Assembly (NCBI RefSeq): GCF_030127145.1
Contig: NZ_CP126158.1
Coordinates: 2,542,001-2,606,000 of the forward strand
DNA from: Halobaculum halobium
GTDB taxonomy: Archaea > Halobacteriota > Halobacteria > Halobacteriales > Haloferacaceae
Length of the DNA stretch: 64,000 nt
Reading direction: 5' to 3'
Shown: piece by piece, positions 17,431-25,596 of the stretch
Layout of the letters: every line of letters starts with the position of its first letter
How positions within the stretch are numbered: position 1 is the stretch's first letter
Notes under the pieces: model-generated
The model's database searches: none
What the model saw: only the letters and a program-made list of their open reading frames with translations
What the model was told of the DNA's origin: nothing
Made by a program: the position numbers and the translations under genes

Positions 17431-18357
17431 TTAGTCGTCGTTCCCGTTGTCTTCCCCGGCTTCGTCGTCGTTTTCGGCGTCTGTTTCTCCGTCTCCGTTC
17501 TCCTCGCCCCCATTCTCGCCGTCGCCGCCCGCGCCGCTTCCGGACCCTGACTGGACTGATTCGAGCGACTGCCATTCGACCGTGCCGGCCTCGACGATCG
17601 AAGTCGGCTCCAGCGCGGGGTCGGTGAGCGTCACGCGCGCCAGACCGACCGGTCCCGTCCTCGGCTCTGGCAGCGCGGACGGGTCCGACGTCTCGAACGG
17701 CGCGTCCGGGTCGTCGCCGACCACCACGCGCATCGCCATTCCGAACCCCTCGTGTGGAGAACAGAGGAGGTCGTACACGCCCGGCGTGTCGAAGCCGTGG
17801 AGCCACGTGTCCGGAACCGGCCCCTCGAGTTCGCCGTCGCCCTCGTCTTCGGCGCCGTTGTCACCTCCCGCCCCTCCGCCTGTCTCACTTCCCTCGCCCG
17901 TCGGTTCCGCGGGCGGGTCGACCATGTCGCCCGGAATCGAGGACGGGACCCAACCGAGCAGCGGCGAGGAGAACGCTTCGACCCCGATCGGCACGCGCCG
18001 GCGCATTCCGTACGCCGGGTGGTACCCGACGACGTTGTGATCTGGCGTGGCGAAGACGAACTTGACCACGTCGCCCGGGTCCACGTGGAGCCCAGTCGGC
18101 TGGTAGTAGAAGTCAGCCGGGCGCTCGGCGTTCGTCGGCGGCCCGCCGATCATCGTCCGAACCTCGTGGACGGTTCCCGTTCCCGGTTCGTCCGGGGAGG
18201 TGCCCGGCTCCCCGTCGTCGGTTTGCGGGTGCGCTCCGGCGTCGCCGGCGCGCGCGGCAGCGGTCCCGCCGGTAGCCGTCAGGCCCGCCCCCACGCCGAT
18301 CGCTTTCATCACGTCTCGTCGCGACTGTCCGTCTCTTGGGTTCTGGTTGTCACCCAT
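17431..18357 (-). CDS. Halocyanin-like exported blue-copper protein
   Basis: Cupredoxin electron carrier, 308 residues. Tat signal SRRDVMKAIG at 12-21 followed by a hydrophobic stretch to about 35. Type I copper ligands: His107 (DHNVV), Cys199, His202 and Met207 in CSPHEGFGM. A Gly/Glu-rich insert lies at about 150-180, inside the cupredoxin fold, and a long Gly/Asp/Glu-rich tail covers about 265-308. No C-terminal anchor and no lipobox Cys after the signal, so it may be free outside the membrane. Divergent from the bc block, sharing its upstream region. Confidence 0.88.
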   Translation of the reverse strand: MGDNQNPRDGQSRRDVMKAIGVGAGLTATGGTAAARAGDAGAHPQTDDGEPGTSPDEPGTGTVHEVRTMIGGPPTNAERPADFYYQPTGLHVDPGDVVKFVFATPDHNVVGYHPAYGMRRRVPIGVEAFSSPLLGWVPSSIPGDMVDPPAEPTGEGSETGGGAGGDNGAEDEGDGELEGPVPDTWLHGFDTPGVYDLLCSPHEGFGMAMRVVVGDDPDAPFETSDPSALPEPRTGPVGLARVTLTDPALEPTSIVEAGTVEWQSLESVQSGSGSGAGGDGENGGEENGDGETDAENDDEAGEDNGNDD

Positions 18358-18375
18358 AGGCCGTTATCGACGGCG

Positions 18376-18387
18376 AACGAGTTCGTT
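18376..18387. promoter_or_regulatory. Perfect inverted repeat at the halocyanin promoter
   Basis: AACGA-GT-TCGTT, centred about 24 bases before the halocyanin start on the minus strand, where a TATA box would sit. A candidate operator; no known regulator assigned. Confidence 0.35.
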
Positions 18388-18425
18388 AGTAGCCGAACGA
18401 CGTTCCGAAGGCTGACATTTTCTCG

Positions 18426-18464
18426 GACGGCTGCGACGGGGATTTCATCCCGAAAATAGCCGTC
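18426..18464. promoter_or_regulatory. Nested inverted repeat in the halocyanin/bc intergenic region
   Basis: Outer arms gacggct (18426-18432) and agccgtc (18458-18464) are a perfect 7-bp match. Inner arms gggat / atccc (18439-18443 and 18447-18451) enclose a ttc loop. It lies in the 284-base spacer between the divergent halocyanin gene and the bc block. Could be an operator or an RNA hairpin; not assigned. Confidence 0.35.
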
Positions 18465-18641
18465 TCAGTTCGCTGATCTATCCAACGAGGCAGTCTCGAC
18501 TGCTCTCGATCACGAACTGTCACGAAACCGCTGCATACCGCATGCGAGGCGAGTACGCTCGGCCAACATCGGCTCGTCGGTGCCGCAAGGTGCCGTCGAA
18601 CGTCGCGGCGCTTATGCGCCTACGGCCCGGAGTTGGAGGGG

Positions 18642-19559
18642 ATGACTGACGCCTCGGACGAGCCGGAGGGTTCGCGCGCGGTCGCTACCGGGTCGGTCGA
18701 CGACGCGTCCGGTGACGGCGGCTTCGGCGACGCGTCCGACGATTCCATCGAGGCGCTGCGTGCCGAGGTCGAGGAGAAGTACGACTTCGAGAACTTCGGC
18801 CCGGCCGACATGGCGGAGATGACCGCGGCCGAGTGGGACGCGGCGTTCGATCCGGACTCGTGGATCACCGGTCGGGACCTGCTCGACCGGGTCGAACGGG
18901 ACCTGCGCAATCAGATCGCGTCTCGGGAGGTGTTCGCGGTGCTCGACCGTCGGAACGACCCGCCGTCGGTCGTCGCCTACTCCGACGAGGGGTGGGCGAT
19001 CGTCTACGAAGACGGGAGCGTCGAGGGGGAAGGAACGGTGCTTCGCGACGTGAAGCCAACCGTGGCCCTGTGCTCGATGGACTCCTACGAGGTCCGCGAC
19101 CCACCCGAGGAGTACGAACTCCCGACACCCGAGGAGGTCGAAGGGGGGACCGGCGAGTTCGGGAACCTGATGATCCAGGCGGTCGCGACGATGCAGATCC
19201 TCGGCGGAATGGGGCTGTTCGTCGCGTGGCTGTTCTTGGGCGTCGAGACCATCGTCGCGCCCGTCATGGGTGGGTTCTTCGTCCTCGTGGGGGTGTTGCT
19301 GTTCGGCCTGGTCGCGAACGCTCGACTGTCGGATCGGTTCCGCGCCGAGGAGTACCGTGACCGGCTCCGAGCCGCCGGTATCACCGACTCCGGCGAGCAA
19401 GCCGAATTCGTCCCGTTCGAGGAGGTCGCCGAGGAGGCACTCGCGACGGCTCGGGGAGAGGAGCCGGAATCGCTGGATACGTCGGTCTCTTCGGCCGACG
19501 GCGCGGGGTCGTCCGTCGACGCTCCGGGCGGCACGACTGGAGACGAAACCGACGGATAG
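18642..19559 (+). CDS. Conserved membrane protein, first gene of the bc block
   Basis: 305 residues from the ATG at 18642. A TATA-like cttatg about 28 bases upstream fits a leaderless start better than the TTG at 18633. The soluble acidic N-terminal 170 residues include EVFAVLDRRNDPPSVVAYSDE; two hydrophobic helices follow (LMIQAVATMQILGGMGLFVAW and VMGGFFVLVGVLLFGLVANA), then an acidic tail. I recall a haloarchaeal family of this shape in bc clusters (DUF7319, unverified). Function unknown; 77 bases separate it from the anchored cupredoxin gene. Confidence 0.75.
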   Translation: MTDASDEPEGSRAVATGSVDDASGDGGFGDASDDSIEALRAEVEEKYDFENFGPADMAEMTAAEWDAAFDPDSWITGRDLLDRVERDLRNQIASREVFAVLDRRNDPPSVVAYSDEGWAIVYEDGSVEGEGTVLRDVKPTVALCSMDSYEVRDPPEEYELPTPEEVEGGTGEFGNLMIQAVATMQILGGMGLFVAWLFLGVETIVAPVMGGFFVLVGVLLFGLVANARLSDRFRAEEYRDRLRAAGITDSGEQAEFVPFEEVAEEALATARGEEPESLDTSVSSADGAGSSVDAPGGTTGDETDG

Positions 19560-19636
19560 CGGGCCGTTGTACGGGCTACGCGCCGGCCGTGAGGTCGGTG
19601 GGTTTATGCGCGCCCAACCCCGACCCTCAACTACCC

Positions 19637-20263
19637 ATGAAGAGGCGGGACTTTATGCGACAGGCCGGCGGTGCGACGGCCGCCATCGGGGCGGGCGCGA
19701 CCGCGACGGCCGGCACCGCCGCGGCCCAGGAGGGCGGCGGCGGCCAACGGCCCGATTTCGGCGGGTACACCGACGGCGCCGAGGGCGGCGAGTACCTCGA
19801 CGCCCGCGGCGAGTCCGAGGTGACCCTCGAAGTCGGCGGCGGCGGGGGCCTCGCGTTCCTGCCGACGGAGCTGTGGATCGACACGGGAACGACCGTGGTG
19901 TTCGACTGGGTCTCCGACGGACACAACGTCCTGTTCGACGACAACCCCGGCGACGTCTCCGGCCACGAACCGCTGGAAGGCGAGGGGTTCTCTTTCGAAG
20001 TGACGTTCGAGTCCGGCGGGATATACACGTACTACTGTGACCCGCACCGCTCGCTCGGAATGATCGGCGGCATCGCCGTCGGCGAGGACGTGGCGACGGT
20101 GTCGACCGGGGGCGGTGGCCCGAAGGAACTCCACGAACTGGGCGTCGCCATCCAGGCCCACTGGGTCGGCGCGGCGACGATCCTCGGCATCATCATGAGC
20201 GTGATCTTCACGTTCTATCTGGTGAAGTACGGGGAGTCCGCACACACGGGGACGGGGAGATAA
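19637..20263 (+). CDS. Membrane-anchored cupredoxin of the bc block
   Basis: 208 residues. Tat-type signal KRRDFMRQAGG at 2-12, plastocyanin-like domain with copper ligands His96 (DGHNVLF), Cys134, His137 and Met142 (YYCDPHRSLGM), then a C-terminal membrane helix at about 170-192 (ATILGIIMSVIFTFYLV). Placed immediately before the small membrane protein and cytochrome b genes, where other quinol oxidase operons have the Rieske protein. Likely takes electrons from, or passes them on from, the b-type complex; that role is inference. Confidence 0.9.
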   Translation: MKRRDFMRQAGGATAAIGAGATATAGTAAAQEGGGGQRPDFGGYTDGAEGGEYLDARGESEVTLEVGGGGGLAFLPTELWIDTGTTVVFDWVSDGHNVLFDDNPGDVSGHEPLEGEGFSFEVTFESGGIYTYYCDPHRSLGMIGGIAVGEDVATVSTGGGGPKELHELGVAIQAHWVGAATILGIIMSVIFTFYLVKYGESAHTGTGR

Positions 20264-20266
20264 CCG

Positions 20267-20653
20267 ATGTCCAGTACCGGATCCACTTACGGCGACATTC
20301 ACCGATACGAGCCGGCGCGAGAGAGCACCGCCGCGGCCATCGCGATCGTCCTCCTGACGGTCGTCGAGGTCGTGTTCGTGTTCATGTTCACCTACGGCCT
20401 CGTCAACGGGTGGGGCCTCTCCGACACGGGGAACATGTTCCTCGGCGGCATCCTCGCGGTGGTCTTCATCGACCTCGCGTTCATCCTGGCGCTGTACCGC
20501 AAGGAGTTCCTCCCGGACGTCGTGATCGTCAAGAAGCGGCGTCGCAAGTGGGAGGACCTCTACATCCGCGAGGAAGACGTGGACGGAACCGACATCGGCG
20601 GCGACGCGTGGGAGCAGGTGAAACGCGCCGTCTACCCCTACTACAAACGGTGA
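20267..20653 (+). CDS. Two-helix membrane protein of the bc block
   Basis: 128 residues, three bases after the cupredoxin stop. Two hydrophobic helices: AAAIAIVLLTVVEVVFVFMF and MFLGGILAVVFIDLAFILAL, followed by a basic/aromatic cytoplasmic tail (KKRRRKWEDLYIRE, VYPYYKR). I recall the family as DUF7318, unverified. Tight spacing to cytochrome b (next start after four bases) argues for a subunit or assembly factor of the complex. Confidence 0.8.
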   Translation: MSSTGSTYGDIHRYEPARESTAAAIAIVLLTVVEVVFVFMFTYGLVNGWGLSDTGNMFLGGILAVVFIDLAFILALYRKEFLPDVVIVKKRRRKWEDLYIREEDVDGTDIGGDAWEQVKRAVYPYYKR

Positions 20654-20657
20654 GACG

Positions 20658-21464
20658 ATGAGTCTGGAAAAGAAAGACGAGTACGATCACAAGAACTGGC
20701 TCGAGAGCAAGGACCTCACGCCGGTCGAGGCGACGTTCCTCACCGCGCTGATCTGGATCGACAAGCGCCTCCGAATCGTCGATTACCTGGAGCTGCTGGA
20801 GTCGCTGTACTACCGGTCGAACCTCCAGATGCCGAAGTCTCACACGGAGCAGTACGACCTGGACAACAAGTTCTGGTACTGGTACGCGCTGTACACGCTG
20901 GGCTTCTTCAGCACGCTCGCGTACGTCGTGGCGGCGATATCCGGCGCCTTACTGGGCTTTTATTACGTCCCCGCGGTCGGGTCTGCGGGACCGGGCGAGG
21001 CGTCGATCGCATACAGCCAGATCGCGTTCATCATGCGCGACCTCCAGTTCGGCTTCATGCTGCGCTCGATCCACCGGTGGTCCGCGCAGGTGATGACCGC
21101 AGCGGTCTTCCTGCACATGCTGCGCGTCTACTTCACGGGCGCGTACAAGGAACCCCGCGAGCTGAACTGGCTGCTCGGCATCGTGCTCATCTCGCTGACG
21201 ATGGTGTTCGGGTACACCGGATACCTCCTGCCGTGGGACCAGCTGGCCTTCTGGGCCGGCCAGATCGGCGTCGAGATGAGCCTCTCGATCCCGCTCATCG
21301 GCGAGTGGGTCGCCCAGCTGCTGTTCGGCGGCTTCTCGCTGAGCCAAGCGACGCTGCAGCGCATGTACATCCTGCACGTGTTCCTGCTCCCCTTCGTGGT
21401 GACGACGCTCATCGCGATCCACATCGGCATCGTGTGGGTGCAGGGCATCGCTGAGCCGCACTAA
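20658..21464 (+). CDS. Cytochrome b (b6-like) of a quinol oxidase complex
   Basis: Di-heme membrane subunit, 268 residues. Heme ligands: His pair in SIHRWSAQVMTAAVFLH with 13 residues between, and a second pair in LHVFLLPFVVTTLIAIH with 14 residues between; the 13/14 spacing is that of cytochrome b6 rather than mitochondrial b. GYTGYLLPWDQLAFWA is the conserved Qo-side loop. No N-terminal Cys for a c-type heme is evident. Split from its C-terminal partner, encoded next. Confidence 0.9.
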   Translation: MSLEKKDEYDHKNWLESKDLTPVEATFLTALIWIDKRLRIVDYLELLESLYYRSNLQMPKSHTEQYDLDNKFWYWYALYTLGFFSTLAYVVAAISGALLGFYYVPAVGSAGPGEASIAYSQIAFIMRDLQFGFMLRSIHRWSAQVMTAAVFLHMLRVYFTGAYKEPRELNWLLGIVLISLTMVFGYTGYLLPWDQLAFWAGQIGVEMSLSIPLIGEWVAQLLFGGFSLSQATLQRMYILHVFLLPFVVTTLIAIHIGIVWVQGIAEPH

Positions 21465-21470
21465 TAACCA

Positions 21471-22235
21471 ATGACCGACGATAACACCAACACGGACGTT
21501 GAAACGGACGGCGGAACGGGTATCGTCGCGCCGGACGACGAGACTCCGACGTGGCGCGAGCGCAAGGAGCGCACTGAGGGGCTCTCTCGACTGACGTACG
21601 AGTACTTCGAACGCGCGCGCAGCGAGGACGAGTCGCTCCGGCGCGAGTCCGACTACGTCGAGCGCGACGTGCTCGCGTTCCCGACGTGGCCACACGAGAC
21701 GGTGCGCAACCTCGCGCTCACCAGCTTCTTCGTCGGGATGATCATCTTCCTCTCGGCGACGCTGCCGCCGCACATCGGCGACCCGGCGAACCCCAACTCG
21801 ACGCCGGCGATCATCCTGCCCGACTGGTACCTCTACTGGTCGTTCGGCCTGCTCAAGCTCGGCCCGCTCAACCCCGAGCTCGCCATCCTCGGCGGCCAGA
21901 AGCTGATGGCCGACCGCACGTACGGCGTGCTCGCCAACGGCATCATCGTCGGCGCCATCGCGGTCGTTCCCTTCATCAACAAGGGGTCGGCCCGGCGTCC
22001 CGTCGAGCAGCCGTTCTGGGCGGCCGTCGGCATGTTCGGCGTGACGCTCGCGTTCACGCTGTCGATGCTCTCGGTGAAGAACCTCATGCCGATGAACGTC
22101 GACCTGCTGTTCGACCTGACGTTCCTCGTTCCGCCCGTCGTCGGGGCGATCACCTACGCGGTGCTGAAGACGCTGCGCGAGGGGTACATGTACGACCTCA
22201 ACCGCCGGTACTACCGGCTGCGACCCCCGAAGTAG
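21471..22235 (+). CDS. Cytochrome b C-terminal half / subunit IV-like protein
   Basis: 254 residues with an 80-residue acidic soluble N-terminus, then about four hydrophobic helices. The quinol-site motif is PDWY at residues 117-120 (LPDWYLYWSFGLLKL) in place of the PEWY of ubiquinol or plastoquinol enzymes; PDWY is associated with menaquinone users, and haloarchaea use menaquinone. Six bases after cytochrome b. Together they form the b-type core. Confidence 0.88.
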   Translation: MTDDNTNTDVETDGGTGIVAPDDETPTWRERKERTEGLSRLTYEYFERARSEDESLRRESDYVERDVLAFPTWPHETVRNLALTSFFVGMIIFLSATLPPHIGDPANPNSTPAIILPDWYLYWSFGLLKLGPLNPELAILGGQKLMADRTYGVLANGIIVGAIAVVPFINKGSARRPVEQPFWAAVGMFGVTLAFTLSMLSVKNLMPMNVDLLFDLTFLVPPVVGAITYAVLKTLREGYMYDLNRRYYRLRPPK

Positions 22236-22386
22236 GCACCGTCGCGGACGGTCCCGACTCGTCCGGCTCGCCGAGTTCGATTCGACGCCGCTTCGACGCG
22301 AGCCCGCTTGTTCTCATCACTCTCTGCTCGCGCCCACCGCGAGCGATGCCGCAGGACATAGTACCGTCGAGCCCCTTCGACGAGCC

Positions 22387-22851
22387 ATGAGCGAGACGCC
22401 CGGCGAGAGGGACACCGCAGCCGCGTCTGACGACGGCCCGCCGGGGACGACGGCGAGCGCTGAGGGGCCGACCGCCGGCGGCGACGCGTCCGAGCCAGAC
22501 GGGCCGGTCGCGAGCGGCGAGGGCCGCGCCCGCGACGTGGTCGTCCCGCTCGCGCTGTACAAGCGAGTCACGGCGTACGCCACGCTGGCGGCGGTGGTGA
22601 CGGTCGTGCTCGGGTTCGTCATGCTCGATGCGGCGACGCTGCAGGTGTCGCTGACGCGGCGGTTCGTCGTCGGGGTGTTGGGTGCCGTCGGCATCGTTCC
22701 CCCGGAGACGTTGCTGACGGCGCTGTTCTCGCTTGCGGGCCTGGGATTGATCGCGTTCGGTGCCGGCGTGTACGTCCTCGGTTCGCGGTTCCGAGCGGCC
22801 GGGATGACCGCGGAAAACGGAAACTCTCAAGACGACGACGGCGAAGTGTAG
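22387..22851 (+). CDS. Two-helix membrane protein of the bc block
   Basis: 154 residues: a 50-residue acidic/Gly-rich lead, then hydrophobic helices around VTAYATLAAVVTVVLGFVML and LLTALFSLAGLGLIAFGAGV, with an acidic end. I recall DUF7315 at this place in other haloarchaea (unverified). It follows the subunit IV gene after 151 bases and is four bases from the next gene. Likely an accessory subunit; function unknown. Confidence 0.75.
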   Translation: MSETPGERDTAAASDDGPPGTTASAEGPTAGGDASEPDGPVASGEGRARDVVVPLALYKRVTAYATLAAVVTVVLGFVMLDAATLQVSLTRRFVVGVLGAVGIVPPETLLTALFSLAGLGLIAFGAGVYVLGSRFRAAGMTAENGNSQDDDGEV

Positions 22852-22855
22852 GATA

Positions 22856-23119
22856 ATGGCAGACGAGTTCATCAAGGGCCTCGGGCTGTTTTGCGGCGCG
22901 GGCCTCGCGTGGATGGTGCTCGCGGGCTGGTACCGGACGCCCTCGTTCGAGAGCCCCAAGCAGCTGATCGCGGCGCCTCCCGAGCCGAACAGCGTCTTCG
23001 ACGCCGTCGGGATCTTCCTCAACGACGTGTTCTTCTGGACGGCGATCATGGGCGCGCTGACGTTCTGGGTGCTGATCCCAGCGATCAACCAGGTCCGCGA
23101 GTCGTCCTCCGCGGCGTAA
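22856..23119 (+). CDS. Small two-helix membrane protein ending the bc block
   Basis: 87 residues: hydrophobic helices at about 6-24 (KGLGLFCGAGLAWMVLAGW) and 60-80 (FFWTAIMGALTFWVLIPAI) separated by a Pro-rich loop (AAPPEPNSVF). Starts four bases after the preceding gene. I recall it as DUF7314 (unverified). Probably an accessory subunit of the same complex. Confidence 0.75.
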   Translation: MADEFIKGLGLFCGAGLAWMVLAGWYRTPSFESPKQLIAAPPEPNSVFDAVGIFLNDVFFWTAIMGALTFWVLIPAINQVRESSSAA

Positions 23120-23257
23120 CCGGCTACGCACTCCGCAGTCGTCGCTGGCGGCCGCTTCTGTCTCCCGTCGCCGTCGCCTTCTCGTCGGTGTCGAGTCACC
23201 CGGTGGACCCGGCTCGTGTGCGGAGCGCTTTTCATCGCACGCGATCCCACTGCCGGT

Positions 23258-24238
23258 ATGGATCGCAGGGCGACCGTCCGCCGGGTCGGCGTGGTCATTC
23301 TCGCCGTCAACCTGGTGTTGGCGGTCGCGAAGGCGATCGTCTGGCACGTGACCGGGAGCCTGGCCGTCGGCTCGGAGGCGGTGAACTCCATCGCCGACGT
23401 GGCCTACTCCGCGGTCGTGGTCGCCGGGCTGTACCTCACGACTCAGCCGCCGGATTTCGAGCACCCGCACGGCCACGAGCGTATCGAGCCGTTCGTCTCG
23501 CTGTTCGTCGCCGCGGGGGTGTTCGTCGCCGGGATCGGCGTCGCCTACTCGGGTGCGACTGCGCTGTTTTCGGCCGGGCCGCCGCGAGCGGTCACCGGCG
23601 GCCCGCTGGCCGTCGCGGTCCTCGTCGGGACGGGCGCGGTGAAGTTGCTCTTGTATCGCTACTGTTTGCGCGTCGGCCAGCGACACGACTCGCCGGCGCT
23701 TGTCGCGACGGCGCTCGACAACCGCAACGACACGCTCACCGCGCTGGCAGCGCTGGTCGGCGTGCTCGGCGCGGCCGCCGGCTACCCGGCGCTCGACGCG
23801 CTGGCGGCCGTGGCCGTCTCCGTCGGCATCCTCTACACCGGCTACGAGATCGTCCGCGACAACGTCGCCTACCTCGTCGGCGCGGCCCCGTCGGCTGAAT
23901 TGCGCGAGGAGATCCTCGACCGGGCGCTCTCACACCCCGAGGTCCGGGGTGCACACGACGTCGTCGCCCACTACGTCGGCCCCGAGGTCGACGTGAGCCT
24001 CCACATCGAAGTCGAGGGCGAGCGCTCCCTGTTCGAGGCGCACGACATCGAGACCGAGGTGGTCGAGTCCATCCGGGCGATCCCCGCCGTCGACGACGTG
24101 TTCGTCCACGTCGATCCGAAGGAGCTGGGCGAGTGGAAAGAAGCCGCAGACGCGCGGGTCGCCGTCGACGAGGCCGGCGGACCGGACGCGACCGTCCATC
24201 CGCCGGACGGCGTCGATCCGGACGCAACCGATCGGTAG
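23258..24238 (+). CDS. Cation diffusion facilitator, NDDD (Mn-like) site
   Basis: Divalent-metal exporter of the CDF family, 326 residues from the ATG at 23258 (a TTTTC box lies about 29 bases upstream). Six membrane helices, then a cytoplasmic ferredoxin-like domain (about 210-290, REEILDRALSHPEV... DVFVHV). Transport-site residues Asn43 and Asp47 (NSIAD, helix 2) and Asp154 and Asp158 (DNRND, helix 5). Zinc exporters usually have His in this site; Asn-Asp-Asp-Asp is that of the manganese exporter MntE. HPHGH at 69-73 is the family loop motif. Confidence 0.9.
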   Translation: MDRRATVRRVGVVILAVNLVLAVAKAIVWHVTGSLAVGSEAVNSIADVAYSAVVVAGLYLTTQPPDFEHPHGHERIEPFVSLFVAAGVFVAGIGVAYSGATALFSAGPPRAVTGGPLAVAVLVGTGAVKLLLYRYCLRVGQRHDSPALVATALDNRNDTLTALAALVGVLGAAAGYPALDALAAVAVSVGILYTGYEIVRDNVAYLVGAAPSAELREEILDRALSHPEVRGAHDVVAHYVGPEVDVSLHIEVEGERSLFEAHDIETEVVESIRAIPAVDDVFVHVDPKELGEWKEAADARVAVDEAGGPDATVHPPDGVDPDATDR

Positions 24239-24291
24239 GCGCTCGGCACGGAGCGTCCCCGGGCCCAATTCTACCCCGCTCGCCCCGGCCG

Positions 24292-24753
24292 TCAGTAGAA
24301 GTTCACCCGCCGATCGTCGTCCCCCGACAGCGACACCGACGGGTCCGCCCGATCGACGGTTGGATCACCCGTGGCGCCCGTCTCGATGCGCGCGGCCGCC
24401 CGGCTGGCCGCGCGGATCGCAGCCTCCAGTTCTGCCCGATCGTTCCCCGTCGCCGGAACGCCGGCGACGACGGTTCGGCGGCCGGCGACGCGATCGCGTT
24501 CGTGGATCGCCAGCGCCTCGTCGCCGCCGGTGCCCGCGTCGGTGATCACGAGATCGCGGGGGTAGTCGCCGTGGCTGAGCGTGACGCCGTCAGCGGGAAG
24601 GCCGTCCCGGAACTGCACAACCTCGGTGCCGACGCGCCACCCCGCCGGAACGAGCGCGTCGACCGGGATCTCGCGGAGGGTGTCCCGGAGGGTGTGCTCG
24701 GTCCTCGTCGAGCCGAGGTCGTCCGCGCGGTCCTCGCGACGAGGCCGGGGCAT
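24292..24753 (-). CDS. Uncharacterised haloarchaeal protein
   Basis: 153 residues from the ATG at 24753; another ATG at 24762 is possible. Soluble, mixed alpha/beta, no membrane helix. Central part PADGVTLSHGDYPRDLVITDAGTGGDEALAI resembles a small receptor or ligand-binding fold without a clear signature. The C-terminal part has an Ala/Arg-rich helix (AELEAAIRAASRAAARI) and an Asp-rich end. Unknown; located between the CDF gene and signal peptidase. Confidence 0.6.
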   Translation of the reverse strand: MPRPRREDRADDLGSTRTEHTLRDTLREIPVDALVPAGWRVGTEVVQFRDGLPADGVTLSHGDYPRDLVITDAGTGGDEALAIHERDRVAGRRTVVAGVPATGNDRAELEAAIRAASRAAARIETGATGDPTVDRADPSVSLSGDDDRRVNFY

Positions 24754-24869
24754 GGGTATCAATACGTTGCCACTTCACATCAAACCAGCGGCCACCGCGC
24801 CACGTTCGCCTTGACGAGCAGTGGGCCTTCAGGGGTGTGCGGTCGTGGGAGGGCTGTCGCGGTACCCGT

Positions 24870-24952
24870 GGAATCAGGCATCGGAGCGGGTCAGGCACCG
24901 GTGGGGTCAGGCACTGGTGGGGTCAGGTACCCGTGAGAGTCAGGCACCGGTG
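24870..24952. repeat. Tandem 16-bp repeats at the 3' end of the signal peptidase gene
   Basis: Copies of gggtcaggcaccggtg at 24888-24903, 24904-24919 (one change) and 24920-24935 (two changes), with a further copy at 24936-24952 that includes the signal peptidase stop codon, and a degenerate one from 24870. Each unit carries caccggtg, itself a palindrome. Looks like slippage duplication of the gene end. Confidence 0.8.
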
Positions 24953-25518
24953 AGCAAGAGCCGGATGTGACCGAGCAGCGGGATCTTGACGTGTGCCTCA
25001 GAGCGGATCCGGTCGGTGGTGACGATCGGAGCGTTGCCGTTCACTTGGTCGTACTGCGCGTTCGCGTCACCCTTCGTGATGAACCCCGCGCGCGGCGCCG
25101 GACAGTCAGTCAACTCGGCACACGAGTCGACGCCGGGCGGAAGGTACGCCGGGTTCGCCTCGTCGTACCAGTTCTCCCCGCGTTCGACGTGGAAGTGCGC
25201 GCGGTGGATGATCGGGGTCCCCTGCAACGTCGGCGAGGTGAACACGATCACGTCGCCGCGGGCGCCGAACGTCCGATCCCCGGTCGGCGTCTCGTGAGCG
25301 GCCCGGACGCCGCCGACTGCACCGTCACCGCCGAAGCGCGTCGGCTCAGCGACGACGACTAGGTCACCCCGCTCCATGTGCGGCTCCATGCTGCCCGACT
25401 CGACGGCGACCATCGGCGGCCACACGCCGACGACGGCGAACATGAGCCCCGCGACGACGGCTACGGCGAGCGCCGTGCTCGCGGCGTCACGGATCGCCTG
25501 TCGGAGGGCGCGGATCAC
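24940..25518 (-). CDS. Signal peptidase I, archaeal Sec11-type
   Basis: Membrane serine protease that removes secretory signal peptides. 192 residues: N-terminal anchor helix (about 13-36), catalytic Ser in ESGSMEPHM (about 42-44), His in TPIIHRAHF (about 104) and Asp in TKGDANAQYD (about 150). The Ser-His-Asp set is that of the Sec11/archaeal (S26B) branch rather than bacterial Ser-Lys. C-terminal hydrophobic end HIRLLLTGA. Its stop codon is inside a tandem repeat. Confidence 0.92.
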   Translation of the reverse strand: MIRALRQAIRDAASTALAVAVVAGLMFAVVGVWPPMVAVESGSMEPHMERGDLVVVAEPTRFGGDGAVGGVRAAHETPTGDRTFGARGDVIVFTSPTLQGTPIIHRAHFHVERGENWYDEANPAYLPPGVDSCAELTDCPAPRAGFITKGDANAQYDQVNGNAPIVTTDRIRSEAHVKIPLLGHIRLLLTGA

Positions 25519-25596
25519 GGGGAGCGGTTCGACCGAGAGGGAATCAGTCTTCGGGTCGCGTCCGCGGTCACCCGCCGGCGACCGTGACGGGATCGA

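Noticed and set aside
24870-24952. CRISPR array
   Set aside because: Units are 16 bp and directly adjacent without spacers, and there are no cas genes.
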